Assembly (NCBI RefSeq): GCF_050947875.1
Contig: NC_134568.1
Span: forward strand, 200,432,043-200,496,042
Source of the DNA: Dermacentor variabilis
Lineage: Eukaryota; Arthropoda; Arachnida; Ixodida; Ixodidae
Direction of reading: 5' to 3'
Length of the DNA: 64,000 bases
Part shown: piece by piece, positions 33,880 through 42,788 of the stretch
How the letters are laid out: each line of letters opens with the position of its first letter
Numbering within the stretch: the first letter of the stretch is position 1
Notes under the pieces: model-generated
What the model was told of the DNA's origin: nothing
What the model saw: the letters and a program-made list of their open reading frames with translations, nothing else
Database searches by the model: none
Program-made: the position numbers and the translations under genes

Positions 33880-36800
33880 TTAGGGGCTTCGACTTAAGCC
33901 ATCGGCGTTACCGTTGAGACTCCCCTTTTTGTAACGCACCTCAAAGGAATATTGTTGTAAAGCGAGGCTCCAGCGCAGGAGGCGGCCATTTTTGGGAGAG
34001 ATGGTCTGCAGCCATTGGAGAGGGCAGTGATCCGTCTCAATGATAAACCTCGAGCCGGCTAGATAGCAGGACAATTTCTGAACGGCCCACACGAGACATG
34101 CACACTCTTTCTCGGTGGCGCTATACGCCTGCTCACGACTGGTCAGCTTACGACTAGCATACAGGACGGGGTGTTCTACTTCTCCATTTTCCCGTTGGCA
34201 CAGTACAACGCCCATGCCTCGCTCACTAGCATCGCACTGAACAACGAACCCTTTTGTATAGTCTGGCGATCGTAGCACAGGCTGGCTTGTTAGGGCACTC
34301 TTTAGGGCGCTAAAAGCTCTTTCCTTTGTCTCGTCCCAGACGACTGTTTGAGGCTCTGTTTTTCTTAGAGCATCCGTCAGGGGAGCCGCGATATCAGAGT
34401 ACCTAGGGATGTACCTCTGATAGTAGCCGGCGACACCCAAGAACGACCGAATATCGGTCTTGGTGCGCGGTTGCGGAAAGTCTCGCACAGCGGCCACTTT
34501 TATTTCAGAGGGGCGGCGACGACCCTGACCAATCACGTGACCGAGGTAGACAACCTCGGCCTGTGCTAACTGGCACTTAGGAGCCTTGACTGTCAAGCCC
34601 GCTTCGCGCAGGCGGGTTAGCACTGCCCGCAAGTGTGCCATATGCTCAGACCAGGATGCGGAGAATATCGCTACGTCGTCTAGATACGGTAAAGCGAATT
34701 CTTGCTGTCCCCGCAACACTTTATCCATGAGGCTTGAAAAACAGTATGGCGCGTTCTTCAAACCAAAACTCAACACTTTAGGACGGAATGTTCCCATTGG
34801 TGAAATGAACGCCGCATACCTACTAGCCTCTTCTGTAAGTGGAACCTGCCAATAACCCCTGACAAGATCTAGGGTGGAAATAAACTGAGCGCTACTAACT
34901 TTCTCAAGGCGCTCCTCGATGTTAGGGATCGGATAAATTTGATCCTTAGTGATGGAATTAAGCCTGCGGTAGTCGACGCAAGGACGAGGTTCCTTGCCCG
35001 GTACCTCAACTAAAATCAAAGGGGAGGTATAATCACTCTCACCTGCCTCAATAACACCGAGCTGTAGCATTTTCTTTACCTCAGCCTCCATAATATCGCT
35101 CTGGCGGGGTGACACCCGATACGCCTTGGATCGTACTGGCTCTGGGGAGGTAAGTTCTATATCATGAGTAAGTACAGAAGTCCTACCAGGCCTCTCAGAG
35201 AACAGACCTTGAAACTCTTGTAATAGCTGGTGTAGTTCGGTTTTCTGCTCGGGCGACAGCGGTGCTTTACTGATAAGGTCACTAATGACTTGACCGGTGT
35301 CTTCCCTGTTCGTCACTGAGCCTAGTCCTGGAAGCTCGACCGGAAGCTCTTCAGGAACGTTTACCATCATGCACACCACTGCTTCCCTTTGTCTATAAGG
35401 TTTGAGCAGATTACAGTGGTAAACTTGCTGTGCTTTCCGCTTTCCTGGCAGACTTACCACGTAGTTAACGTCCGACAGTTTCTGAACAATTCGTGCTGGG
35501 CCCTCCCACTGCACGTCTAGTTTGTTGTTTAGCGATGTGCGCAATATCATGACCTCATCGCCAACCTCAAAACGACGGGCCCTGGCTGTCCGATCATAAT
35601 AAACCTTGGCCCTCTGCTGGGCCTTTGTCATTGCTTCACCTGACAACTCCTGTGCCCTTCTTAAGCGTTCGAGGAGCTTAAGCACGTACTCCACCACGAC
35701 TGGGTCGTCGCCCCTACCTTCCCATGATTCTCGAAGCATGCGAAGCGGAGACCGAAGCGAGCGACCGTACACCAGTTCAGCTGGCGAAAACCCCGTAGCT
35801 GCATGCGGCGCGGTCCTTAAAGCAAACATCACCCCAGGCAGACACAGCTCCCAGTCAGTTTGATGTTCAAAACACAAGGCTCTCAACACGCGCTTCATGA
35901 CGAAGTGGAGCTTCTCAACGGAATTCGACTGTGGGTGGTACACTGAGCTGTGTAACAGCTTTACCCCACACCTTTCGAGAAAAGTTGTCGTCAAAGCGCT
36001 AGTAAACACTGTGCCCTGATCTGATTGGATTTCCGCAGGGAAACCAACTCGCGCAAATATGGACAGTAGTGCATTAACTATCTCAACTGAGCTGAGTTCT
36101 TTAAGCGGCACTGCTTCAGGGAACTTTGTCGCTGGGCAGATCACAGTCAAAATGTGTCTGTACCCCGTGGCTGTTACCGGCAGAGGTCCCACAGTATCAA
36201 TAACGAGCCGTCTAAAAGGCTCCGTAATGATAGGTACCAATTTCAACGGCGCCCTCGATTTGTCCCCTGGTTTGCCCACCCGCTGACAAGTGTCACATGT
36301 CCTCACGAAATGGTCTGCGTCCCGAAAACACCCTGGCCAATAGTACTCTTGCAAGAGGCGGTCCTTAGTTTTCTTAACTCCTAGGTGTCCGGACCACGAA
36401 CCCCCGTGTGACAAGCGCAACAGATCCTGACGATAGCATTGAGGCACGACCAGCTGATCGAACTCCACTCCTCTGCGGTCTAGATACTTCCGGTACAGGA
36501 CTCCACCCCTTTCCACAAAACGCGCAGTTTTCCTGGCGATACCTTCTTTGACATTGCAGCGCACGTTTTCCAGGCTGCCATCCTTTTTTTGCTCGGCTAT
36601 CAAAGCCGACCGGCTGACTTTTAGCAACCTATCAAGTCCGTCTGACGTAGGCGCGATGAGCAAATCAGTAGATAGCTCTTCTAACTTTCCCGTGTCGGGC
36701 ATTTCCTCTCCAGTATCTGGCGCCTTTAACGTTACAGACTCAAGTTTATTCAGTTCGGGCGTGCTCGGAATATCAGCTTGCTGCGCCTCTGACCCTTTTT

Positions 36801-38424
36801 CGTTGTTTGATAACGTCGGCCCCGCAACTACCGCCTTTGCAGCGAGCTCCCGAACCTTCGACCTGGTTAAGGCCTGAACACTAGCTTCACCAAACAAAAG
36901 CCCCTTCTCGCGCAGGAGGTGATCGGACCTGTTTGAAAATAGGTACGGGTACTGGGGTGGCAGCATAGATGACACTGCCGCCTCTGTCTCAAGCGCTCCG
37001 AAAGGTCCTTCAATAAGCACCCTTGCTACTGGCAGACACACGCTATGAGCTTCCACGGCTTGCTTGATCCACGCGCACTCGCCCGTGAACATATGGGGTT
37101 CTACGTAAGATGGGTGAACTACATCCATCGTAGCTGCGGAATCGCGAAGCACTCGGCACTCTTTCCCGTTCACGAGGAGGTCTCGCATGTAAGGCTCGAG
37201 AAGCTTCATGTTCTCGTCAGTGCTGCCTATTGAAAAAAACACAACTTTTGGTGTTGTTTCCGGACACTGCACCGAAAAGTGACCCGGCTTCTGGCACGTA
37301 TAACAAACGCGCGCTTGCCTCATCTCGAACCGCTTTCTGCGTTCGGCTTCGGCTGCCGCCGTCTCCTTAGGTTCGGTCGCACTGCTTCCACTCGCATCCG
37401 CACTACGCGTGTTCCCCTTTGCTCTCATGGGTGTGAACTTCGGCCTCTCAAACTTCGAGCCAAATTCACCCTTTTGACCGTCCTTAGCTCCGCGAGCTCG
37501 ACGCGTCACAAACTCCTCGGCTAGCTCAGCGGCTCTAGCCACCGTACAAACGTCTGGCCTATCCAAGACCCAGTATCGCACGTTCTCCGGTAACCGACTA
37601 TAAAACTGTTCTAGCCCGAAACACTGCAGAACTTTATCGTGGTCACCAAACGCTTTCTCTTCTTTGAGCCACTCCTGCATGTTCGACATAAGCCTATACG
37701 CAAACTCTGTATATGACTCACTTCTGCCTTTCTCATTTTCCCGAAACTTCCGACGGAACGCCTCCGCAGACAGCCGGTACTTTTTTAGAAGACTCGATTT
37801 CACTGTGTCGAAATCCTCTGCCTCCTCTCTATCCAAGCGAGCGACTACGTCGGCCGCCTCGCCGGGTAACAAAGTGAGCAAGCGCTGTGGCCACGTTTCC
37901 CGAGAGAACCCCTGCTTCTCGCACGTTCGCTCAAAGTTAACCAGGAACAAACCAATGTCCTCTCCAAGCTTAAACGGCCGCATCAGGTCAGTCATTTTGA
38001 ACAATACGCGTTCTCCTGCACCGTGTGCCTGACTTCCATTACGAGCGCGTTCCATCTCTACCTCAAGACGCTTCATTTCCAAAGCGTGTTGACGGTCACG
38101 CTCTTGTTGCTCTCGCTCTTTCTGTTCTTTACGTTCACGCTCTTCTTTTTCTTTCTGTTCTTTACGTTCACGTTCTTCTTTTTCTTTCTGTTCTTTAAGT
38201 TCACGCTCTTCTTTTTCTTTTTGCTCTTTAAGTTCGCGCTCCTGTCTTTTTGCAGTCTCCCTCTCTTCAATGGTCTCAAGGCATTCCGACAGCTCGTCAT
38301 CCTCAGCCTCTAACTCAAGAATAGCCTTTATCAGTTCTGGTTTTCTGAGTTTGTCCGAGACATCCAGACCCAACTCTCTTGCAAGCTCCAACAATTTCGG
38401 TTTGCGCAACGACTTCAAATCCAT
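33880..38424 (-). CDS. gag-pol polyprotein, Gmr1-like Gypsy (copy C), intact
   Basis: Single 1514-residue ORF from ATG 38424 (context GCAGCCATGG) to a stop at 33880. Approximate domain order: N-terminal helical part; charged coiled coil of EKEERELKEQK-type repeats (55-115); capsid with a SCAN-like C-terminal segment (222-305, including LEQFYSRLP); CCHC knuckle CYTCQKPGHFSVQC (373-387); aspartic protease with LRDSAATMDVV (about 425-435); integrase zinc finger H..H..CDTC (675-715); integrase DDE at about D742 (VIDTVGPLP), D801 (QSDQGTVF) and E837 (SNSVEKLH); a GPY/F-like WEGPARIV (about 930); reverse transcriptase (1080-1310; YLDD near 1249); RNase H (CDASERG near 1397) ending NADGLSRSP. Integrase before RT is the Gmr1-like arrangement. 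No frameshift separates gag and pol. Proteolysis presumably matures the product in cytoplasmic particles. Confidence 0.95.
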   Translation of the reverse strand: MDLKSLRKPKLLELARELGLDVSDKLRKPELIKAILELEAEDDELSECLETIEERETAKRQERELKEQKEKEERELKEQKEKEERERKEQKEKEERERKEQKEREQQERDRQHALEMKRLEVEMERARNGSQAHGAGERVLFKMTDLMRPFKLGEDIGLFLVNFERTCEKQGFSRETWPQRLLTLLPGEAADVVARLDREEAEDFDTVKSSLLKKYRLSAEAFRRKFRENEKGRSESYTEFAYRLMSNMQEWLKEEKAFGDHDKVLQCFGLEQFYSRLPENVRYWVLDRPDVCTVARAAELAEEFVTRRARGAKDGQKGEFGSKFERPKFTPMRAKGNTRSADASGSSATEPKETAAAEAERRKRFEMRQARVCYTCQKPGHFSVQCPETTPKVVFFSIGSTDENMKLLEPYMRDLLVNGKECRVLRDSAATMDVVHPSYVEPHMFTGECAWIKQAVEAHSVCLPVARVLIEGPFGALETEAAVSSMLPPQYPYLFSNRSDHLLREKGLLFGEASVQALTRSKVRELAAKAVVAGPTLSNNEKGSEAQQADIPSTPELNKLESVTLKAPDTGEEMPDTGKLEELSTDLLIAPTSDGLDRLLKVSRSALIAEQKKDGSLENVRCNVKEGIARKTARFVERGGVLYRKYLDRRGVEFDQLVVPQCYRQDLLRLSHGGSWSGHLGVKKTKDRLLQEYYWPGCFRDADHFVRTCDTCQRVGKPGDKSRAPLKLVPIITEPFRRLVIDTVGPLPVTATGYRHILTVICPATKFPEAVPLKELSSVEIVNALLSIFARVGFPAEIQSDQGTVFTSALTTTFLERCGVKLLHSSVYHPQSNSVEKLHFVMKRVLRALCFEHQTDWELCLPGVMFALRTAPHAATGFSPAELVYGRSLRSPLRMLRESWEGRGDDPVVVEYVLKLLERLRRAQELSGEAMTKAQQRAKVYYDRTARARRFEVGDEVMILRTSLNNKLDVQWEGPARIVQKLSDVNYVVSLPGKRKAQQVYHCNLLKPYRQREAVVCMMVNVPEELPVELPGLGSVTNREDTGQVISDLISKAPLSPEQKTELHQLLQEFQGLFSERPGRTSVLTHDIELTSPEPVRSKAYRVSPRQSDIMEAEVKKMLQLGVIEAGESDYTSPLILVEVPGKEPRPCVDYRRLNSITKDQIYPIPNIEERLEKVSSAQFISTLDLVRGYWQVPLTEEASRYAAFISPMGTFRPKVLSFGLKNAPYCFSSLMDKVLRGQQEFALPYLDDVAIFSASWSEHMAHLRAVLTRLREAGLTVKAPKCQLAQAEVVYLGHVIGQGRRRPSEIKVAAVRDFPQPRTKTDIRSFLGVAGYYQRYIPRYSDIAAPLTDALRKTEPQTVVWDETKERAFSALKSALTSQPVLRSPDYTKGFVVQCDASERGMGVVLCQRENGEVEHPVLYASRKLTSREQAYSATEKECACLVWAVQKLSCYLAGSRFIIETDHCPLQWLQTISPKNGRLLRWSLALQQYSFEVRYKKGSLNGNADGLSRSP

Positions 38425-38719
38425 GGCTGCTCTGAATGCTGCTTTCTCTACTGCTTACTATTGTCTTGCCGCAAACTAACCCGGCAGCAACGACAACCAC
38501 AAATACCAGCTCTGTTTCTAACACTAACAAAAAGCCTGGCAAAGCTCAGAAGAAGAAAGTCCCGCACTCACCAAACCTCGCAGGCAGGAATTCCGCGCAG
38601 TCGTTCCGCTGCAGGCAACCAGTCGTCACACAGGGCTCGTTGCACTGCTCCCGGATCGTCGTTGAGCTGCTCAGCATACAGTCAACTGCATCTCTTTGCT
38701 GCTGGCCTCCGTTGTCGCG

Positions 38720-38777
38720 ATCTCACCGCTGGCAGACAGTTGTTTGAAGTCGGAGGCGATCTCACCGCTGCCAACCA
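38720..38777 (-). other. Primer-binding site region of copy C, duplicated
   Basis: The LTR-proximal site (38759-38777, plus atctcaccgctgccaacca) matches the leucine-tRNA 3' end with one extra base. A second PBS-like copy lies at 38720-38734 (atctcaccgctggca), separated by a short piece (tgtttgaag) resembling the LTR end. Together they look like a local duplication of the LTR/PBS junction. Confidence 0.6.
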
Positions 38778-38779
38778 GA

Positions 38780-39539
38780 TGTTTGGGATCGGACTTCTGG
38801 TACGATCTGTTGGGAACTCGGCGCTGACGCCCGTGGTTGTACCTGGGTCGCAAGCCCCAAGGGTAGCGTTGGCCTGGCGGCCTGGGGTACAACTGGAAGC
38901 ATCCGAAGGTCCCGGCAAAGCATGAGTCGACTGGTAACAACAAAACAACTTGTTTATTTTAACATCGCAAAGAGTTGGCGGTCAGGTTGACCGAAGTAGA
39001 GAGACGGGAGAGCACTTTACTCAACAGAAGAAATCGGAGCCCTCCTTTTGGCGTCCGGGGGCAGCTGTTTTTATACTCTCGCAGTTGAGGGCAAGAAGGA
39101 ACCCCTCAAAAGACGAGCACGTGAATGTACAATGGGCTAATGGTGACGCACACTGTCGTAGCGATGCCGTAGCACCATGTCGAGCACGATCTCGTAGCAC
39201 CCTGTCATAGCGCTGCCGTAGCACCATGTCGAGCACGATCTCGTAGCACCCTGTTGTAGCGCTGCCGTAGCACCATGTCGAGCACGATCTCGTAGCACCC
39301 TGTTGTAGCGCTGCCGGTCGGGCACAATGACTGTAATGAGGGGATGATCCCTGCTTTCGCATCGCCTGGTTCTGGCACAATGACTGGAATGCGAGGGTGA
39401 TCCGTTGCGGTCGCATCGCCGCAGTCGCGCCTGGAAACACCTGCCGATGAGCGTTGCGGTGACGACGATCGGGCCAAAATGTCTGCCGCCCCGCCGCAGT
39501 CGCGCCGGCAAAACCACGTGTCGCAGGCGAAACGCAACA
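38780..39539 (-). repeat. 5' LTR of Gypsy copy C
   Basis: 760 bp, same length as the 3' LTR. It contains the 49-bp array at 39166-39312, the TATA box at about 39075-39067, and AATAAA about 110 bases further. The target duplication GCCG follows at 39540-39543. Confidence 0.93.
39166..39312. repeat. 49-bp minisatellite in U3, 3 units (5' LTR, copy C)
   Basis: Identical in unit, number and phase to 33022-33168. Confidence 0.93.
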
Positions 39540-41498
39540 GCCGGCAGGTGAAGCGCTGTTTTGTATGCTTTCCTTATGATGGCGTCGGCCTGGTCCCGCG
39601 CAGAACACGCGGGAGGGTAGCCTGGCGCGCGCCGTAGTTTGTTGTGCCGTTGATCGTGCTTCTCGGTCTTATTCACGTTTTCAGAGCAAGATAGGCAGCA
39701 CCATGAGCACGTGTGGGGTGTACGTGGGAGCACGTGGGAGGGCGTACGTAATCCGGCTGATTATGAGGCTCTTAGCCAACTTGACTGTATCTTCCTCCTT
39801 CATGCCACTTCTTTTTTGCGAGACACGGGTGATCATACGTGCCACCTGTGAAGTCGCTTGCTTGAGTAGGTTTATGGTGTGTGTGCAGCGTTGATTGCTC
39901 TGCACCCACATTCCCAGAATCCTGACGGCTTCTTTTTCTGGTATTTTCTGTCCTTCTAGGGTGACGCTGATTTATTCTTCCGAGCGTTTTCCTCTTCTGA
40001 CTCGCAGGAGCTCTGACTTCTCCGTCGAGCAGGCGAGGCCTCTTTCCCTAACACATTCTTCCACGCATGTTGCTGCGGCTTGTAGTCGTTCTTCTTTTTG
40101 TCTGAGCGAGCCTTGGTTAGTCCAGATGGTGATATCGTCGGCATAAATGGCGTGATGTATGCCGTCGATCTCTTCCAGCTTCCGGGCTATCCCAGTCATG
40201 GCAATGTTGAAAAGGATCGGTGAGATCACGGATCCCTGCGGGGTTCCTTTGTTAGGCGTGTGGAACTTGTCTGTCCGCAGGTCTCCTAACCCCACCGTGG
40301 CTGTTCTGTTTGATAGGAACGCTGTCACGTAGCCGTGGATTCTTCGTCCGCTATTGAGATCGTCCAGTCCCTTGAGGATGGCCGCGTGGCTGACGTTGTC
40401 GAATGCTCCTTTGACATCGAGTGCCATTATTATGTTTTCTCCGTTGTAGGGGATGTTGCTTAGAACCCCCTCTTTAATTTGTAGTAGGACGTCTTGGGTT
40501 GATAATTTGGTGCGAAAGCCGAACATACTGTGGGGATACAGATCTTCATCTTCCATGTATTGTTGTAGCCTCCTTGTCACGATTCGCACGTACAACTTGC
40601 CAAGGCACGAAGTGAGTGATATCGGCCGTAGGTTTTCTACTAGTAGCTTTTTCCCTGGCTTGGGGATCATAACTACTTTCGCATGTTTCCATTCCTCTGG
40701 CAGTGTCCCCGCTTCCCAATGTGCGTTGAGGAAGTTCGTCAGCTGTGTGACCGCCTCATCACGTAGGTTGCGGATTAATGCGTTCCTAATCTTGTCCGCA
40801 CCTGCTGGTGTGTTCCGGGTCGATGCCTTAACTGCTGCGAAAACTTCCTCCCTGGTGATGGGTCTGTCTAGGTCGGGGTTTTCTTCGCCTCGGTATCTCT
40901 CCGTGTACGCTTCGGGTTTATCTCGCCCGTAGCACTTTACACGGACTTTTTCCAGTAGCTCTTCTTCTGTCCCTTCAAATTGATGTACTAGTCTTTGGAT
41001 GGCCTTGTTACTTTCTGACTTGGTCTTGGTTGGGTCAATTAGAGCCTTGAGGATACGCCAGGTCTTTGCGGTGCTGAGGGTTCTATTCAGCGAGTCGCTA
41101 AACTTTTGCCAACTTTGTCGTGTGAGTTGGGCTGCGTATTCCTCTGCCTCCTTGGTAACCTCTGCTATCTTCTTCTTTAGCTTCTTATTTAGTCGTTGTT
41201 TCTTCCACCTTTTTGTTAGTCCACGCCTTGCCTCCCATAGCCTGAGGAGTCGCGAGTCCACCTCCGGTGTTTGCTCTGACCTTTCGACCTCCTGGATGTA
41301 TTGTTGCTGTATTTCCTTAAGTTGTTTGCACCATTCCTCTATGGAGGTTATCGCCCCCTCCATGTGCTTGCATTCTTTGCGAAAAGCGTTCCAGTCCGTT
41401 ATTTTGGCTGTCCCTATCTTGCGCTTGATGTTCTCTGCTGACACTTGCGTTCTTATAATATAGTGGTCGCTACCCAGGTTCTCCAGCAGGTTCTCCTA
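39540..41498 (-). pseudogene. Reverse transcriptase region of LINE beta ORF2
   Basis: In frame with the endonuclease part. It begins after a TAG at 41498-41496 that replaces a Trp codon (the related LINE gamma reads VDWENLL here). RT landmarks: IPKPGKKLLVENLRPISLTS, FRTKLSTQDVL, ALDVKGAFDNVSH, GTPQGSVISPILFN and YADDITIW (about 40131-40150). A second nonsense (TAA at 39974-39972) and a frameshift near 39690 precede the Gypsy insertion point at 39540. Otherwise the domain is well preserved, so decay is moderate. Confidence 0.88.
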
Positions 41499-42095
41499 CG
41501 TGGCTTGCCTAGCTCCCCTGACGTATGTCAGGTCTGGGCATGTGTCGGGACTAACGCTGTTGCCTAGGCGCGTTGGATGGTTTGCGTCCGTTAAAAGGGT
41601 GCAGCTTGTGATTTCTGCTGCGTCGCTAACTTGCGTTCCCTTCTTAGTGTCTTTTTGATATCCCGAGCTCTGCCCCTTGGCATTAAAGTCACCCATTATA
41701 AGCAGGGTGTTGGATTTCGCTAGCTTGCTGGCTCCAATGAAAAATTTCTGAAAATCCCCGTCATTTTGTCGCGGTGGACTGTCTAAGTTTATGATAAAAG
41801 TGCTTTTTTGTTTTCCCTTTTTCTTTGGAATTATCTCTGTCACGATGTGTTCTATCCGCGTGTCCGGAATTTCATCGTGTGCTATGGCGACTAGTTGTTT
41901 ACTAATTAAGGTGGCCGTGCGATCTTTTTCTTGGCACGTGTATCCCTTGAGTGTCGGCACGGAGTTTGTCTCCTGCAGCGCGATTATGTCAGGAGGACTT
42001 AACTGTGAATTTATGAATTGCTGCAGCGGGCCTTGCTTTTTGCGGTAGCCTCTGCAGTTCCACTGCCATATATCTAATGTGTTGTGTCTAGCCAT
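41499..42095 (-). pseudogene. AP-like endonuclease of LINE beta ORF2
   Basis: Starts at ATG 42095. Motifs of LINE apurinic-type endonucleases: IWQWNCRGYRK (first Asn motif), DIIALQETNS, the NLDSPPRQ strand and LIMGDFNAKG. The closing TYVRG segment ends at the TAG at 41498. It nicks target DNA to start target-primed reverse transcription in intact relatives. The N-terminal start lies only about 15 bases inside the TIR element, so no ORF1 precedes it. Confidence 0.85.
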
Positions 42096-42196
42096 GTTGG
42101 TTTATCGTTGGTTTTTTTTGTGTCAGTACTCCTTTAACGCACTCCATTTCATTATGGGCAAGTAAAGTTGTTTCGCTCTCTCTCTTGGGAAGACAC

Positions 42197-42524
42197 CATT
42201 AGCCATAGGGTAATTAAGCTCCCGTTCATGGTGAATCATACGAGCTACTCATTGCAACAAAAAACACAAAGGGGACGGGGACACGAGAACTCGCAGTAAT
42301 TCTACTTGTAGTATGTAGACAAATTTGATAGTTAAAATGTGGGAAGAGTAAAGCGCAAGTTTGCTCGGATCTGTGTATTTCGAATGCGTCATGATTCTAA
42401 AAACTCTTGTCTGTGGCAGTACGAATAGCTGCAAATATGTGGGATACGCATTGTTCCAGGAATCGAAACAGCTTCAAAAAGGTTCGGCAACACTGTCTGT
42501 AAACGTTCCTCCTATATGATTAAT
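42197..42524. other. No gene recognised
   Basis: Unique-looking sequence between the LINE alpha target duplication and the RTE target duplication at 42525. Confidence 0.5.
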
Positions 42525-42788
42525 ATAATCAGATATCATAGGTTAATGAGGTCTAAGATTTCCCTCGATATGAAGAGAGAAAGGGTAAAATTAGTCAAGA
42601 AGAAATAGGCCAACCTAGACGCAGTAAGGACAAAAGCAGACCAACTCAAGCTGGTGCTTGCAAACAAATATGCAGGTTTAGAACAGAGAGATGAAGATGA
42701 GATAGAGGTAATGAATGAAACCGTACCTAGGCTGGTTTCAGTAGCAGCACTTGAAGTGGGAGGTAAGGCGCCAAGGCAACCAGTAGGT

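Larger units (their letters stand above)
32636..39539 (-). mobile_element. Ty3/Gypsy Gmr1-like LTR retrotransposon, copy C (intact, innermost layer)
   Basis: Complete 6904-bp minus-strand element. The two 760-bp LTRs (32636-33395 and 38780-39539) differ, as far as I can read, only at three bases near the U5 end. The 4-bp direct repeat GCCG (32632-32635 and 39540-39543) flanks it, and removing the element restores the ORF2 reading of LINE beta exactly. It encodes an uninterrupted 1514-residue gag-pol. It is the youngest of the three copies and could be autonomous. Confidence 0.95.
31414..42110 (-). mobile_element. I-like LINE beta (third layer of nest)
   Basis: Minus-strand LINE: endonuclease 42095-41499, reverse transcriptase to about 39680, then interrupted by Gypsy copy C (32636-39539), then RNase H and zinc knuckle 32635-31491. 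The 3' end has AATAAA near 31443-31438 and a tail of TCC units (31413-31432). ORF1 is absent, so it is 5'-truncated just before ORF2. I could not find its target duplication. Confidence 0.88.
30501..42137. mobile_element. TIR element with TTAA duplication (second layer of nest)
   Basis: Left end TTAAAGGAGTACTGACACAAAA at 30501-30522; the right end at 42116-42137 is its exact reverse complement. TTAA at each edge could be the target duplication, as for piggyBac-type elements, though the inner ends are not the usual CCC/GGG. The element's own sequence is 30501 to about 31413 and about 42111-42137. No transposase is recognisable, so it is probably non-autonomous. LINE beta inserted about 25 bases from its right end. 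Confidence 0.65.
29558..42186 (+). mobile_element. I-like LINE alpha (outermost layer of nest), split at 30500/42138
   Basis: Plus-strand, 5'-truncated LINE. Its own sequence is 29558-30500 plus 42138-42186, where the CT-rich 3' tail (taaagttgtttcgctctctctct) resumes after the nested insertions. The 10-bp direct repeat GGGAAGACAC at 29548-29557 and 42187-42196 flanks the whole. This pairs ends 12.6 kb apart and shows that all the DNA between them arrived later. Confidence 0.85.

Noticed and set aside
36059..36384. Plus-strand ORFs over the Gypsy elements (for example 1328-1741, 20848-21174, 35606-35863, 36059-36286)
   Set aside because: Antisense shadows of the integrase frame that recur at the same relative place in all three copies; they mirror conserved minus-strand codons.
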